DNA of 64,000 nucleotides from Jejuia algarum (GTDB taxonomy: Bacteria; Bacteroidota; Bacteroidia; Flavobacteriales; Flavobacteriaceae): positions 107,979 to 171,978 of the forward strand of contig CANMAQ010000010.1 of the NCBI GenBank assembly GCA_947495775.1, given 5' to 3'. A program made the position numbers and the translations under genes. The notes under the pieces are model-generated. The model ran no database searches. It was not told the origin of the DNA and saw only the letters and a program-made list of their open reading frames with translations. Below are positions 45,361 to 55,139 of the stretch, one piece after another. Within the stretch, counting starts at the first letter, position 1. Each line of letters opens with the position of its first letter.

Positions 45361-46923
45361 TTAAGAACTGCAAGACAACATAGAACAGCCTACTTTATGT
45401 CGCGCCCAGTCTGGACGTTTGGCGTACCACTTTTCATATTCTGGTTGCTCGTCATAGGGCTTTTTTAACATTTGAAACAATTCATCTATTAAAGAAGAAT
45501 CACCTTGCTCTGCAGCATCTATGGCACGTTGCGCCATATAATTACGCAATACATATTTTGGATTTACCGCACACATGCGCTGCTGCCGCTCCTCAAACGT
45601 GGCTGTTTCTTTCTTTAATCGCGCAGCATAGGCTTTAAACCAATTCTCCCAAGCTATTTTTACGGTAGCTTTTAGGGCTTCTGGATTGTAAAACGCATTC
45701 TGTACAGTCGCCAAACCATCTGTTGATTCTTCTGGATTAAATGCACTTAGCGTTCTAAAAAACAAGGTCATATCGGTTTCTATAAGCTGTAAAACCGCTT
45801 CTAGTTCTGCTATAAGTGCGCTGTCTTCCGCGACTTCTAATTCCAACCCAAGTTTTGAGCGCTTCATATGTAAAGATGCCCTATCAAAATCGGTTTTATA
45901 CGCATTTAATATCGCTTCTAAAGGTTCGGCCTCCTCTACCAAAGGATAGAGTGCATTGGCCAATTGCAGCAAATTCCATAGCCCCATGTTGGGCTGATTC
46001 CCATACCGGTAACGTTTATGCTGTCGGTCTGTTGTATTTGGTGTCCATCCCTCATCATAACCTTCTAACCAACCATAAGGGCCATAATCTATGGTAAGAC
46101 CTAATATGGACATGTTGTCTGTATTCATAACACCGTGTACAAAACCAACGCGTTGCCAGTGTACAATCATATCTAAAGTACGTTCTGAAACGGTTTTCAT
46201 AAACGCAATATACGTCGCTTTTGAAGGTGTCCCTAAATGCGAGAAGTGCTGGTTTATCGTATAATCGACCAAGGTTTTTAAAGTTGCTGTATCTTGGCGT
46301 GCAGCAAAAATTTGATAGTTTCCAAAGCGTAAAAACGAAGCGGCAACTCTACAAACAATAGCGCCTTTTTCGTAAGCGGCATTACCATCATACAGCATAT
46401 CTCGTAACACCTCATCGCCAGACAATGCTAAAGATAGGGCTCTCGTGGTGGGCACACCTAAATGGTACATGGCTTCACTGCACAAGTACTCTCTCACAGA
46501 CGATCGCAATACAGCTAAACCATCGGCAGACCTAGAATAGGGCGTTTCACCTGCACCTTTTAATTGCAAAGCCCAATTTTTAGCATTGTGTTCTACTTCA
46601 CATAGGTTGATGGCACGACCATCTCCTAACTGCCCAGCCCAGTTTCCAAATTGGTGCCCCCCATAACACATGGCATAAGGTTTTGTACCTTCTAAAACCG
46701 CATTTCCCGTGATGACATTTAAAAATGCATCACTTTTCACATCGGCCTCAGACAGGCCTAAAGTATTCAGCATTTCGGGAGCGACATGTAACAACTCTGG
46801 TTTTGCTGTTGGCTTTGGTGTTACATAAGAAAAACACGCTTGTTCTACCTGCCGTCTTGAGTCACCTAAAATAGGGTCTGCCGGTAGCAAAGTATTAAAC
46901 TTATCTTTTATATTAAGCTTCAT
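45361..46923 (-). CDS. selO: SelO/YdiU protein adenylyltransferase
   Basis: A 520-residue pseudokinase-fold enzyme that transfers AMP from ATP to proteins, in E. coli to redox proteins. Visible marks are MCYGGHQFGNWAGQLGDGRA, LQLKGAGETPYSR with the inverted-ATP Lys, RSSVREYLCSEAM, GVMNTDNMSILG with the metal-binding Asn/Asp, and DYGPYGWLEGYD. The C-terminus ends GCSMLSCSS, so the residue that is selenocysteine in some homologues is Cys here. The gene begins directly after msrA, forming msrB-msrA-selO, a link that fits SelO's known role in redox homeostasis. Confidence 0.95.
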   Translation of the reverse strand: MKLNIKDKFNTLLPADPILGDSRRQVEQACFSYVTPKPTAKPELLHVAPEMLNTLGLSEADVKSDAFLNVITGNAVLEGTKPYAMCYGGHQFGNWAGQLGDGRAINLCEVEHNAKNWALQLKGAGETPYSRSADGLAVLRSSVREYLCSEAMYHLGVPTTRALSLALSGDEVLRDMLYDGNAAYEKGAIVCRVAASFLRFGNYQIFAARQDTATLKTLVDYTINQHFSHLGTPSKATYIAFMKTVSERTLDMIVHWQRVGFVHGVMNTDNMSILGLTIDYGPYGWLEGYDEGWTPNTTDRQHKRYRYGNQPNMGLWNLLQLANALYPLVEEAEPLEAILNAYKTDFDRASLHMKRSKLGLELEVAEDSALIAELEAVLQLIETDMTLFFRTLSAFNPEESTDGLATVQNAFYNPEALKATVKIAWENWFKAYAARLKKETATFEERQQRMCAVNPKYVLRNYMAQRAIDAAEQGDSSLIDELFQMLKKPYDEQPEYEKWYAKRPDWARHKVGCSMLSCSS

Positions 46924-47463
46924 TTATTTTAATTTATCGGCGTGTAATTGCCTTAATTTTGCCAGCTTCGGCGTAATAACAAAACTGCAATAGCCTTGCG
47001 TGGGATGCGTTCTGTAATAATTTTGGTGTTCGTCTTCTGCATCATAAAACACCTCTAACTCCGTAATTTCTGTTACTATAGACGCTTTATAATATTCAGA
47101 CAGGGCTTCCAAAACGGCTTCTGCAATCTGTTTTTGATCTTCTGTATGGTAAAAAATAACCGAACGGTATTGCGTCCCTTTATCTGCGCCTTGCTGGTTT
47201 AAGGTTGTAGGATCGTGCGTGGTCATGAAGATGATTAAAATAGTTTCGAAACTAACAACATTAGCATCGAACGTAATTTGTATCACTTCGGCATGTCCTG
47301 TTAGTCCAGAACAAATTTCGCGGTACGTAGGTTTTCCTGGCACTTGACCTCCAGAATAGCCAGAAACCACTTTTTCAACACCTTTCACCTCTTGAAAAAC
47401 AGCTTCTGTACACCAAAAGCAGCCCCCTCCAACTGTTGCTATTTGTAAATTTTTAGCGGTCAT
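46924..47463 (-). CDS. msrA: Peptide-methionine (S)-S-oxide reductase
   Basis: A 179-residue MsrA with the classic GGGCFWCTEAVFQEVKGVE catalytic motif, VVSGYSGG, GHAEVIQI, the QGADKGTQYRSVIF stretch and the FVITPKL ending. It reduces the S epimer of methionine sulfoxide in proteins. Its start overlaps the end of msrB by 11 bp, and its stop abuts the selO start, so the three are one operon. Confidence 0.96.
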   Translation of the reverse strand: MTAKNLQIATVGGGCFWCTEAVFQEVKGVEKVVSGYSGGQVPGKPTYREICSGLTGHAEVIQITFDANVVSFETILIIFMTTHDPTTLNQQGADKGTQYRSVIFYHTEDQKQIAEAVLEALSEYYKASIVTEITELEVFYDAEDEHQNYYRTHPTQGYCSFVITPKLAKLRQLHADKLK

Positions 47464-47914
47464 GGGGTGTCGCTTTTTCTAATACCATAGATGCTGAGTT
47501 GATGCAATAACGCAATCCACTAGGTTCTGGCCCATCTGGAAAAACATGACCCAAATGTCCGTCGCAGGTATTACACATCACCTCTACACGTACCATTCCA
47601 TAAGCTGTATCTTTTTCGTACTTAATCGCATTTTCTGCAATGGGCTGCGTAAAACTTGGCCATCCTGTACCAGATTCAAATTTAATAGTTGCATCAAATA
47701 AAGGCGTATTACAGCACACGCAATTGTATTTTCCAGGGTCGTAACTGCTGCAAAGCGCACCACTATGTGGGCGTTCTGTACCTTTAAGTCTTGCTATTTT
47801 ATATTCTGTTTCTGTAAGTTGGGCTTTCCATTCGTCTTCAGTTTTTTCAACACGACGATCAGGTTTTGGGTTCCCATTTACAGAAAAATGAATCACATCT
47901 TTCCACGTTAACAT
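47453..47914 (-). CDS. msrB: Peptide-methionine (R)-S-oxide reductase
   Basis: A 153-residue MsrB that reduces the R epimer. The two zinc-binding CxxC pairs (YNCVCCNTPL and VMCNTCDGHLGH), SGTGWPSF and the catalytic Cys near the end (LRYCINSASM) are all present. First gene of the msrB-msrA-selO operon. The divergent HD-domain gene starts 148 bp away. Confidence 0.96.
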   Translation of the reverse strand: MLTWKDVIHFSVNGNPKPDRRVEKTEDEWKAQLTETEYKIARLKGTERPHSGALCSSYDPGKYNCVCCNTPLFDATIKFESGTGWPSFTQPIAENAIKYEKDTAYGMVRVEVMCNTCDGHLGHVFPDGPEPSGLRYCINSASMVLEKATPHDR

Positions 47915-48029
47915 CTCTTCTTTTTCTTTTTTAAATTAATCTATTATTTTTTATATAAATATAGGTGTTATTTTTGTAATTTCCTCACGTCTTAATAGAT
48001 CGTAGGTAGGCGTGTATTCATTTACTTTT

Positions 48030-48037
48030 TACCTTTG
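48030..48037 (+). promoter_or_regulatory. TAnnTTTG element for the HD-membrane gene
   Basis: TACCTTTG is an exact -7 match 25 bp upstream of the ATG at 48063. A second match (TATTTTTG, 47969-47976) lies further upstream. No clear -33 TTG at the right spacing. Confidence 0.45.
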
Positions 48038-48062
48038 AAAACCCATCTAAAACCAGATATTT

Positions 48063-49316
48063 ATGTCTAAATTGATAGAGAATGCAGAAACGTATGTGTT
48101 TGATTTATTTAAAAACGAATTAGATCAATCGTTTTTATACCATAATTATACGCATACCCAACGCGTTTTAAAAAGTGTACGTGAAATTATTGCGCATACC
48201 GATTTAGACCCTAAGGATGCTGAAATCCTTGAACTGTCTGCATTACTGCATGATACAGGTTACACAAAAACTAAAGAAGGACACGAAGAAGCTAGCGTTG
48301 TTATTGCTACTGAATTCTTAAAAACTCAAAATGCCAGTGAAGCCCTTATAGCCGGCGTTAGTGAGTGTATTATGGCGACCAAATTTAAAGAAACGCCTAA
48401 AACAGAACTTGGCAAAATTATAAGAGATGCCGATGCCTCCCATTTTGGCAAAAAATATTTTATGGAAGCCAGTGAGTTTTTAAGAAAAGAATTAGAAATT
48501 CAAGGTATTGCAAACTACTCTCCTTCTAAATGGCTTAACGAAAATATTAAGGTATTAACCAAAAAGCATGAGTTTTATACCGATTACGCCCTTAAAAACT
48601 GGCAACCTCGAAAAGAGAAAAATTTAGCCAATCTTATAAAGGCAAAAAAGAAACGGAAAAGCAAGCTCAACACAGAAGAACTTAAGGCAAAATATAAGGC
48701 GCAATATAAAAATGAAAGTCCCGAACGTGGCATCCAAACCTTCTACCGGGTTGCTTTACGAAATCATATCAAATTAAGTGACATTGCCGATACCAAAGCC
48801 AACATCTTGTTATCTGTAAATGCCATTATTATTTCTTTAGTTTTGGCCAATTTAATTTCGAAGCTAGACAACAATGCCTACTTAATTTATCCAACAGCAA
48901 TTTTCACATTATCCTGTGTCATCTCGATGGTATTATCTATCATCGCCACACGTCCTAATATTACAAGTGGCGAATTTACTAAAGAAGATGTTGCCAACAA
49001 AAACGTAAACCTTACCTTCTTTGGCAATTTCCACCAAATGAAGCTCGAAGAATACGAATGGGCTGTTAGAGAACTCATTAAAGATAAAGACTATGTATAC
49101 AACTCATTAACTAAAGACCTTTACTTTCTGGGTAAGGTTTTAGAACGCAAATACCGAATTTTACGCATTACTTACACCACTTTTATGATTGGTATGATCA
49201 TTTCGGTATCTTCCTTTGGTATTGCCTTAAAAATGAATGATGCTGAACTTAAAGATGTATTACCAGAGCAAACGGCTGTACCAACAGCATACATAGCCCC
49301 AAAAAAGGCCTTTTAA
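48063..49316 (+). CDS. HD-domain protein with Pycsar effector-like (DUF5706) membrane domain
   Basis: A 417-residue two-part protein. The N-terminal half is an HD phosphohydrolase (YHNYTHTQRVLKSV, then ALLHDTGYTKTKEGHEEAS and IIRDADASHFG), giving the H...HD...D metal ligands. After a very basic linker (KKKRKSKLN), the C-terminal half (about residues 220-395) holds paired membrane segments (ILLSVNAIIISLVLANL, AIFTLSCVISMVLSIIATRP, and near the end FMIGMIISVSSFGIAL) in the pattern of DUF5706, the PycTM-type effector of cyclic-pyrimidine (Pycsar) anti-phage systems. No cyclase is adjacent, so an anti-phage role is unproven; a nucleotide-signal-degrading membrane switch is possible. Confidence 0.8.
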   Translation: MSKLIENAETYVFDLFKNELDQSFLYHNYTHTQRVLKSVREIIAHTDLDPKDAEILELSALLHDTGYTKTKEGHEEASVVIATEFLKTQNASEALIAGVSECIMATKFKETPKTELGKIIRDADASHFGKKYFMEASEFLRKELEIQGIANYSPSKWLNENIKVLTKKHEFYTDYALKNWQPRKEKNLANLIKAKKKRKSKLNTEELKAKYKAQYKNESPERGIQTFYRVALRNHIKLSDIADTKANILLSVNAIIISLVLANLISKLDNNAYLIYPTAIFTLSCVISMVLSIIATRPNITSGEFTKEDVANKNVNLTFFGNFHQMKLEEYEWAVRELIKDKDYVYNSLTKDLYFLGKVLERKYRILRITYTTFMIGMIISVSSFGIALKMNDAELKDVLPEQTAVPTAYIAPKKAF

Positions 49317-49328
49317 TCCTGCTTGCCC

Positions 49329-51707
49329 TTATGCTCTAATTTCTTTCATAAGATCATCGTAAGTATAGAATGTTTTATCATCTGCTTTGGCATGGTATAA
49401 AATATCTACACGCAAGGCTTTTAATCCTGTTACCCCCTGCAGATTTTCTAATTCTAATATTTCGATGTCTTTATCTAAAACCTTTTTGTTTTGAAGAAAT
49501 TTAATGTAGCCTAAATACTCTTCTTCATCCTCTTTCTGAGAGTACACTATGGTTATTTTTCCATTCTGCGTAATACGCTCTTCTGTTCCTTTTATAAAAG
49601 CTTTATCTACACGCTTTTTTACAACTTCGTAACGGGCATTGTACGTACCATCTACATCGAATTGCTTTTCATCCATTCTAAAACGAATCGATAAAGGCTG
49701 ATTAAATACTAAAATCATAGAAGCAACTTCTAAAGATACAGGGTATAAATGCTGACTGTTGTAAAATTCGTTTTCCATTTCACACATCACCTGAAGTTGC
49801 CATAATCTCAAGTTGTAAAGGTATACGGGATTAAAGTCATCTTCCTTAGTTATGGCTTCACCAACATACATGTTATGCTCTACCCCATCCGTTTTATAAC
49901 GTTCAAAATAATGCGGATACATGGCTTGGGCATTCACTTGCTTCTCATCCAATAAAGCAGCCATATTTTTATTAATAAGCATTATAGTATCATCATAATT
50001 CTTACGGTAAAAATAAATCACCCCTAGATCAGTGTCAATTTTATTAAAGTAATTTTCAATATCGGCCTTAACATGAAGGCTTTTATTCAGATGGAATCTC
50101 AAAAGTGGCTCAATCTCTTTTTTCAAAAACACCCCTACACTATGCTCACTATCGACTTTAAAGTCCGTTTTTAATTGTTTTTTAAAACTTCGAATTTGAA
50201 ACTGAATTTGCTCGTATATGGGCAAATTTTCAACGGAAATGATCTTTTTGACAATCTTACTTAAAAGCGTAAGTTGTAACATTAAATCTTTTTGCGTCGC
50301 TAGATTTCTGGCGTTCGACGACCCTTTAACATCTATTTGACCAAACAGGGGATAAATATTATCAAAGACTATTTTTTTAAATACGGCTTTATTTCCTAAG
50401 CGCACCTTATCTTTCAAAAATTGACGTGCGGCATCAACAAATTTCCAATACACACTAGAATGAATGGATGTGCATTCTTGTTGAATCAATGCTTCTATAA
50501 CATTCTCTTCTACCTTTTTAGATTCTTCTACCGCAGAGACAATAAAAGGCATCACATCGATAAGCTTGTTCGCATTAATACTATTTAAAAGCTTTGGCTG
50601 TTCAGACACAACTTCTAAGATGCCCATTAACCCCTCGTCGTTAGCTATAGGTGCAAAAATAGCACTGCGTATGCCTTGTCTATAAAGTGTCGATACATGT
50701 GGTGCTTTCCCTTTTTTCAAAGCATGTTCTTTCTCAACATCAGAAATTGAGAAAAACTTTTGTTCCTCAAGCAACCTGTGGTAGGACCAGTCACATAACA
50801 CTTCAGAACATGGCGATATCGTATTATTATCTAATAAGTAACTCTGCATTCCTGTGCCATTAACACTTTCAAACGTCTTTTCATCCTTGTGAAAAATAGA
50901 AAATCCAATTTTAATGTCTTTAAAGCCAAAAAGAGAACTAAATATCTTTTGAAAATTCTTGATGAAATTTTCATCGTTACGTTTATCTTCCCCTATTAAA
51001 TTAGATTTAAGTTGAGATATAGACTGGTCGTCTGTAACATCAAAAATATTAGAAATTACAAAGCCTTTAAAAATATAGCTATCTTTTGGAAATTTCTCTT
51101 TCCACAATTTGATATTATCAAAATTATCTAACAACTCATCATAATCGGCTTGGGTAATATGAAGCGCTTTATCTGTTGGTATAATTTCGCAAAAATCTGC
51201 ATTATACAAAATTTTATAATACCTTAAAATGCCATTTGCATCTGGTATTTCATAAAAGAAAGGCCGCTTAAAATTTAAGTTATACCCGTAACAGAAATTA
51301 AGTATGATGGTACACGCTATGATGTACCTATCATCTTCGGGCATATTTTTTATATTCAACTCGAAATCCGTTCCCGCTGTTTTAATAATGCTTTCAAAAC
51401 GTTCAGACGCATTAAAAATCATATCATGAAACGGTACAGATGCTGTTTTAATTTCATTATTAGTCAATACAGATGCAAAAGAATCTTGAAGAATCACCTT
51501 TATTTCACCTGTGCGCTCCTCTAAAATACGGGTATCACTAAAACCTTCTCGTAAAATGGGGTAAGCTTCGGCAGATTTTAAAACACGTTTAGCCTTGGCT
51601 GCTAAAAAATCATCTTTACTTTTAGCCAAACGTTCGTAGTGCTCTAGAAGTTTGTTAAAACTTACTTTTAACACCATCGGCGATTCGATATTGTTATTGA
51701 TATCCAT
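49329..51707 (-). CDS. Large GAF-domain protein
   Basis: A 792-residue cytosolic protein. A GAF-like region is visible at about 230-400 (DNFIKNFQKIFSSLFGF, TLYRQGIRSAIFAPI, GLMGILEVVSEQP), a small-molecule-sensing fold. The N-terminal 220 and C-terminal 390 residues are not recognised; the C-terminal third is mixed alpha/beta with no kinase, cyclase or EAL motif seen. It converges on the HD-PycTM-like gene with only 12 bp between the two stops, and may function with it as sensor and effector, which is inference from position. Confidence 0.65.
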   Translation of the reverse strand: MDINNNIESPMVLKVSFNKLLEHYERLAKSKDDFLAAKAKRVLKSAEAYPILREGFSDTRILEERTGEIKVILQDSFASVLTNNEIKTASVPFHDMIFNASERFESIIKTAGTDFELNIKNMPEDDRYIIACTIILNFCYGYNLNFKRPFFYEIPDANGILRYYKILYNADFCEIIPTDKALHITQADYDELLDNFDNIKLWKEKFPKDSYIFKGFVISNIFDVTDDQSISQLKSNLIGEDKRNDENFIKNFQKIFSSLFGFKDIKIGFSIFHKDEKTFESVNGTGMQSYLLDNNTISPCSEVLCDWSYHRLLEEQKFFSISDVEKEHALKKGKAPHVSTLYRQGIRSAIFAPIANDEGLMGILEVVSEQPKLLNSINANKLIDVMPFIVSAVEESKKVEENVIEALIQQECTSIHSSVYWKFVDAARQFLKDKVRLGNKAVFKKIVFDNIYPLFGQIDVKGSSNARNLATQKDLMLQLTLLSKIVKKIISVENLPIYEQIQFQIRSFKKQLKTDFKVDSEHSVGVFLKKEIEPLLRFHLNKSLHVKADIENYFNKIDTDLGVIYFYRKNYDDTIMLINKNMAALLDEKQVNAQAMYPHYFERYKTDGVEHNMYVGEAITKEDDFNPVYLYNLRLWQLQVMCEMENEFYNSQHLYPVSLEVASMILVFNQPLSIRFRMDEKQFDVDGTYNARYEVVKKRVDKAFIKGTEERITQNGKITIVYSQKEDEEEYLGYIKFLQNKKVLDKDIEILELENLQGVTGLKALRVDILYHAKADDKTFYTYDDLMKEIRA

Positions 51708-52150
51708 AATAAAGAGGGATTGGATGAGTTACAAAGTTACAAATTATTGATTAAGCTACTCTTTAACAGTCTGTTTTTAGTCTAAAAAATTACACATTTT
51801 TAATAATTATATACAATATTTATAATTAATAAGACGTTTGGACTGTTTGATACTATAAGATGGTGTTAAAAAATAACTAATTTTATAAAAATAAGCCCCG
51901 TAAAGTCGCCCACACCCTAAACTATTTTTAAATGATTTTATAGCACTTCTCACAAAAAACAAGCATCTAACACTTTGTTAGAAAAAATAGTTCTACTTTT
52001 GCAAAAAAAAACAAAAGCTTATTATAACTACAACATTGTGTGCAAGATACAACATGCTAAACGTTTAAAAACAACCTAGCATCACGTTAAAGACATACCA
52101 CAACTTCACGCCTTGCACCCAACTTTATTAAATTTAAGATTAAAATTATT
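51708..52150. other. 443-bp intergenic region
   Basis: AT-rich, no gene seen. It holds the promoter candidate for the metalloprotease (51974-52001) and the upstream region of the leftward GAF gene. Confidence 0.55.
51974..52001 (+). promoter_or_regulatory. Promoter of the metalloprotease gene
   Basis: TTTG (51974-51977) and TACTTTTG (51994-52001) match both Bacteroidota promoter elements with a slightly short 16-nt spacer. The leader would be about 140 nt. Confidence 0.6.
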
Positions 52151-53608
<1,458 letters not shown>

Positions 53609-53631
53609 GCATATATGCTTAAAACTTATGT

Positions 53632-53661
53632 AAAGAATCCCGCTTTTAGGCGGGATTCTTT
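53632..53661 (+). terminator. Metalloprotease terminator
   Basis: A 12-bp perfect stem (53632-53643 with 53650-53661) with a 6-nt loop, closely after the stop codon. Confidence 0.85.
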
Positions 53662-53862
53662 GTTTTATCCAGAGTATGCATTGAAACATCGTTATAAAGG
53701 TTTCAAATGCCATAAATACGACTACTTTCTTAATTTCAGCGTAGTATTATTTACGGTTAAATTAAAAAACATAGCGTAGCGCTAGTGTTTACAGTAGATG
53801 AAAGCCCTAATCGTTCTTTTACTGCATAATTGGGGTTTATAATTCAACTTCATTTTAGCATT

Positions 53863-54387
53863 TTAATTGGCACTGTAAAATGCAGCTTTAACATTTGCAA
53901 TCCATGTTTTGAGACGTTCATCTGTCAATTCAGATTCATTATCATGATCTAAGGCCAACCCATAAAAGAAATTAGGATCGTCCTCTACTAAAGCTACAGA
54001 ATCTGTAAAACGATAGTGCGCCGTTGGCCAATAACCTACCACTTTACCACCATTATCCATTACCGCTTTAGCCAAAATGCCAATACCATCTACAAAATAT
54101 TCGGCATACCCTATTTGATCGCCTAAACCATAAATAGCAACGGTTTTACCTGTAAAATCTATAGTTTTAAAATCATCAAAAAAGACTTCCCAATCACTTT
54201 GTAAATCTCCATCATACCACGTGGACAACCCAAGAATGAGGCGTGCACATTTATCAAAATCATCTGTAGAGGCCTCTCCTATTTCCATCACCTCTAAATT
54301 ATCTTCTTCCCAAAAGGAAATAAAATCTCTTGTAATGTCATCTGTAACACCTGTGTCTGACCCGTAAAATAATCCAATCTTCTCCAT
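53863..54387 (-). CDS. fldA: Flavodoxin
   Basis: A 174-residue FMN electron carrier of the long-chain type. The phosphate-binding loop is GLFYGSDTGVTDDI, the isoalloxazine loops are LSTWYDGDLQSDW and YGLGDQIGYAEYF. It can replace ferredoxin under iron limitation. It is monocistronic and has an exact TAnnTTTG promoter element upstream. Confidence 0.95.
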   Translation of the reverse strand: MEKIGLFYGSDTGVTDDITRDFISFWEEDNLEVMEIGEASTDDFDKCARLILGLSTWYDGDLQSDWEVFFDDFKTIDFTGKTVAIYGLGDQIGYAEYFVDGIGILAKAVMDNGGKVVGYWPTAHYRFTDSVALVEDDPNFFYGLALDHDNESELTDERLKTWIANVKAAFYSAN

Positions 54388-54412
54388 TGTCTTAAATTTT
54401 AAAATTAAAACA

Positions 54413-54420
54413 CAAAATTA
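54413..54420 (-). promoter_or_regulatory. Flavodoxin -7 element
   Basis: TAATTTTG on the minus strand is an exact TAnnTTTG match 25 bp before the ATG. The -33 element is not clear. Confidence 0.5.
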
Positions 54421-54653
54421 GTTTATTTTTAATTAATCTAAATAAATATAGTGAATTATTTTATACTATTTTTCGCCTCGTTTTCTTTAAATACGTACTT
54501 GATAACACCATACTAAGACCGTGGTAATGTCTCCTACAAAACACATCGTATTGGAAAATAGCACGATGAGAGCTTTATAGCATTTAAAATGAGATTGAGA
54601 AAAATGTACACGTAAATAGGTACTTTAGATAGTCGCAAAATCTATTAAACTTT

Positions 54654-54661
54654 TATTTTTG
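54654..54661 (+). promoter_or_regulatory. -7 element for SnoaL-like gene
   Basis: TATTTTTG is an exact TAnnTTTG match 33 bp before the ATG. Confidence 0.5.
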
Positions 54662-54694
54662 TACTATTGAAATAACACATTAAAAAACTAGAAT

Positions 54695-55060
54695 ATGACT
54701 GATAGTGAACAAACCATTGAAAAGCATTTAACACACATTCACAGCCTTCTAAAAGCGGGACAATTTATCGAGGCTATGGAAACTTATTTTCACGATGACG
54801 TTATCATCCAGGAAGGTAACGAAACACCAAAAGAAGGCAAACAATTAACGCTTGACGTTGAAAATGACCTCATCGATAATAAACTTGAAGAGTTTATAGG
54901 TTACGAGGTTGGCAACTACGCAGTACGAGGTAACTTTAGTTTTTACGATGCTGTAATGACATTGAAAATGAAAGATGGAAGCACATTTGTTTCAGAACAA
55001 GTAGTGAAAACAGAGTGGAAAGACGGTAAAATCTTCAGAGAGCGTTATTACCATATGTAA
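54695..55060 (+). CDS. SnoaL-like/NTF2-fold small protein
   Basis: A 121-residue protein with the NTF2-like cone pattern: a helix (HIHSLLKAGQFIEAMETYF), the strand HDDVIIQEGNETPKEG, another helix (DVENDLIDN) and the long C-terminal strands ending in DGKIFRERYYHM. Such proteins are small enzymes or binding proteins with a buried pocket; no function can be assigned. It is followed by a terminator at 55083, so it is probably transcribed alone. Confidence 0.75.
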   Translation: MTDSEQTIEKHLTHIHSLLKAGQFIEAMETYFHDDVIIQEGNETPKEGKQLTLDVENDLIDNKLEEFIGYEVGNYAVRGNFSFYDAVMTLKMKDGSTFVSEQVVKTEWKDGKIFRERYYHM

Positions 55061-55082
55061 TCTAACCTTTTTGTATATTGGG

Positions 55083-55114
55083 GAGGCGATGGGGAGACCT
55101 TTCGCCTCTTTTGT
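55083..55114 (+). terminator. Terminator between SnoaL-like and Rieske-GltB genes
   Basis: GAGGCGA (55083-55089) pairs with TCGCCTC (55102-55108), followed by TTTTGTTT. Its position shows that an in-frame ATG at 55071 is not the start of the next gene. Confidence 0.75.
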
Positions 55115-55139
55115 TTCTAAAATAATACCTAACAACACT

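Larger units (their letters stand above)
54388..54694. other. 307-bp divergent promoter region
   Basis: Separates flavodoxin from the SnoaL-like gene. One TAnnTTTG element faces each way (54413-54420 and 54654-54661). Nothing else seen. Confidence 0.55.

Noticed and set aside
55071..55139. N-terminal extension of the Rieske-GltB protein
   Set aside because: The extension lies in a terminator hairpin; the Rieske domain fits the ATG at 55140.
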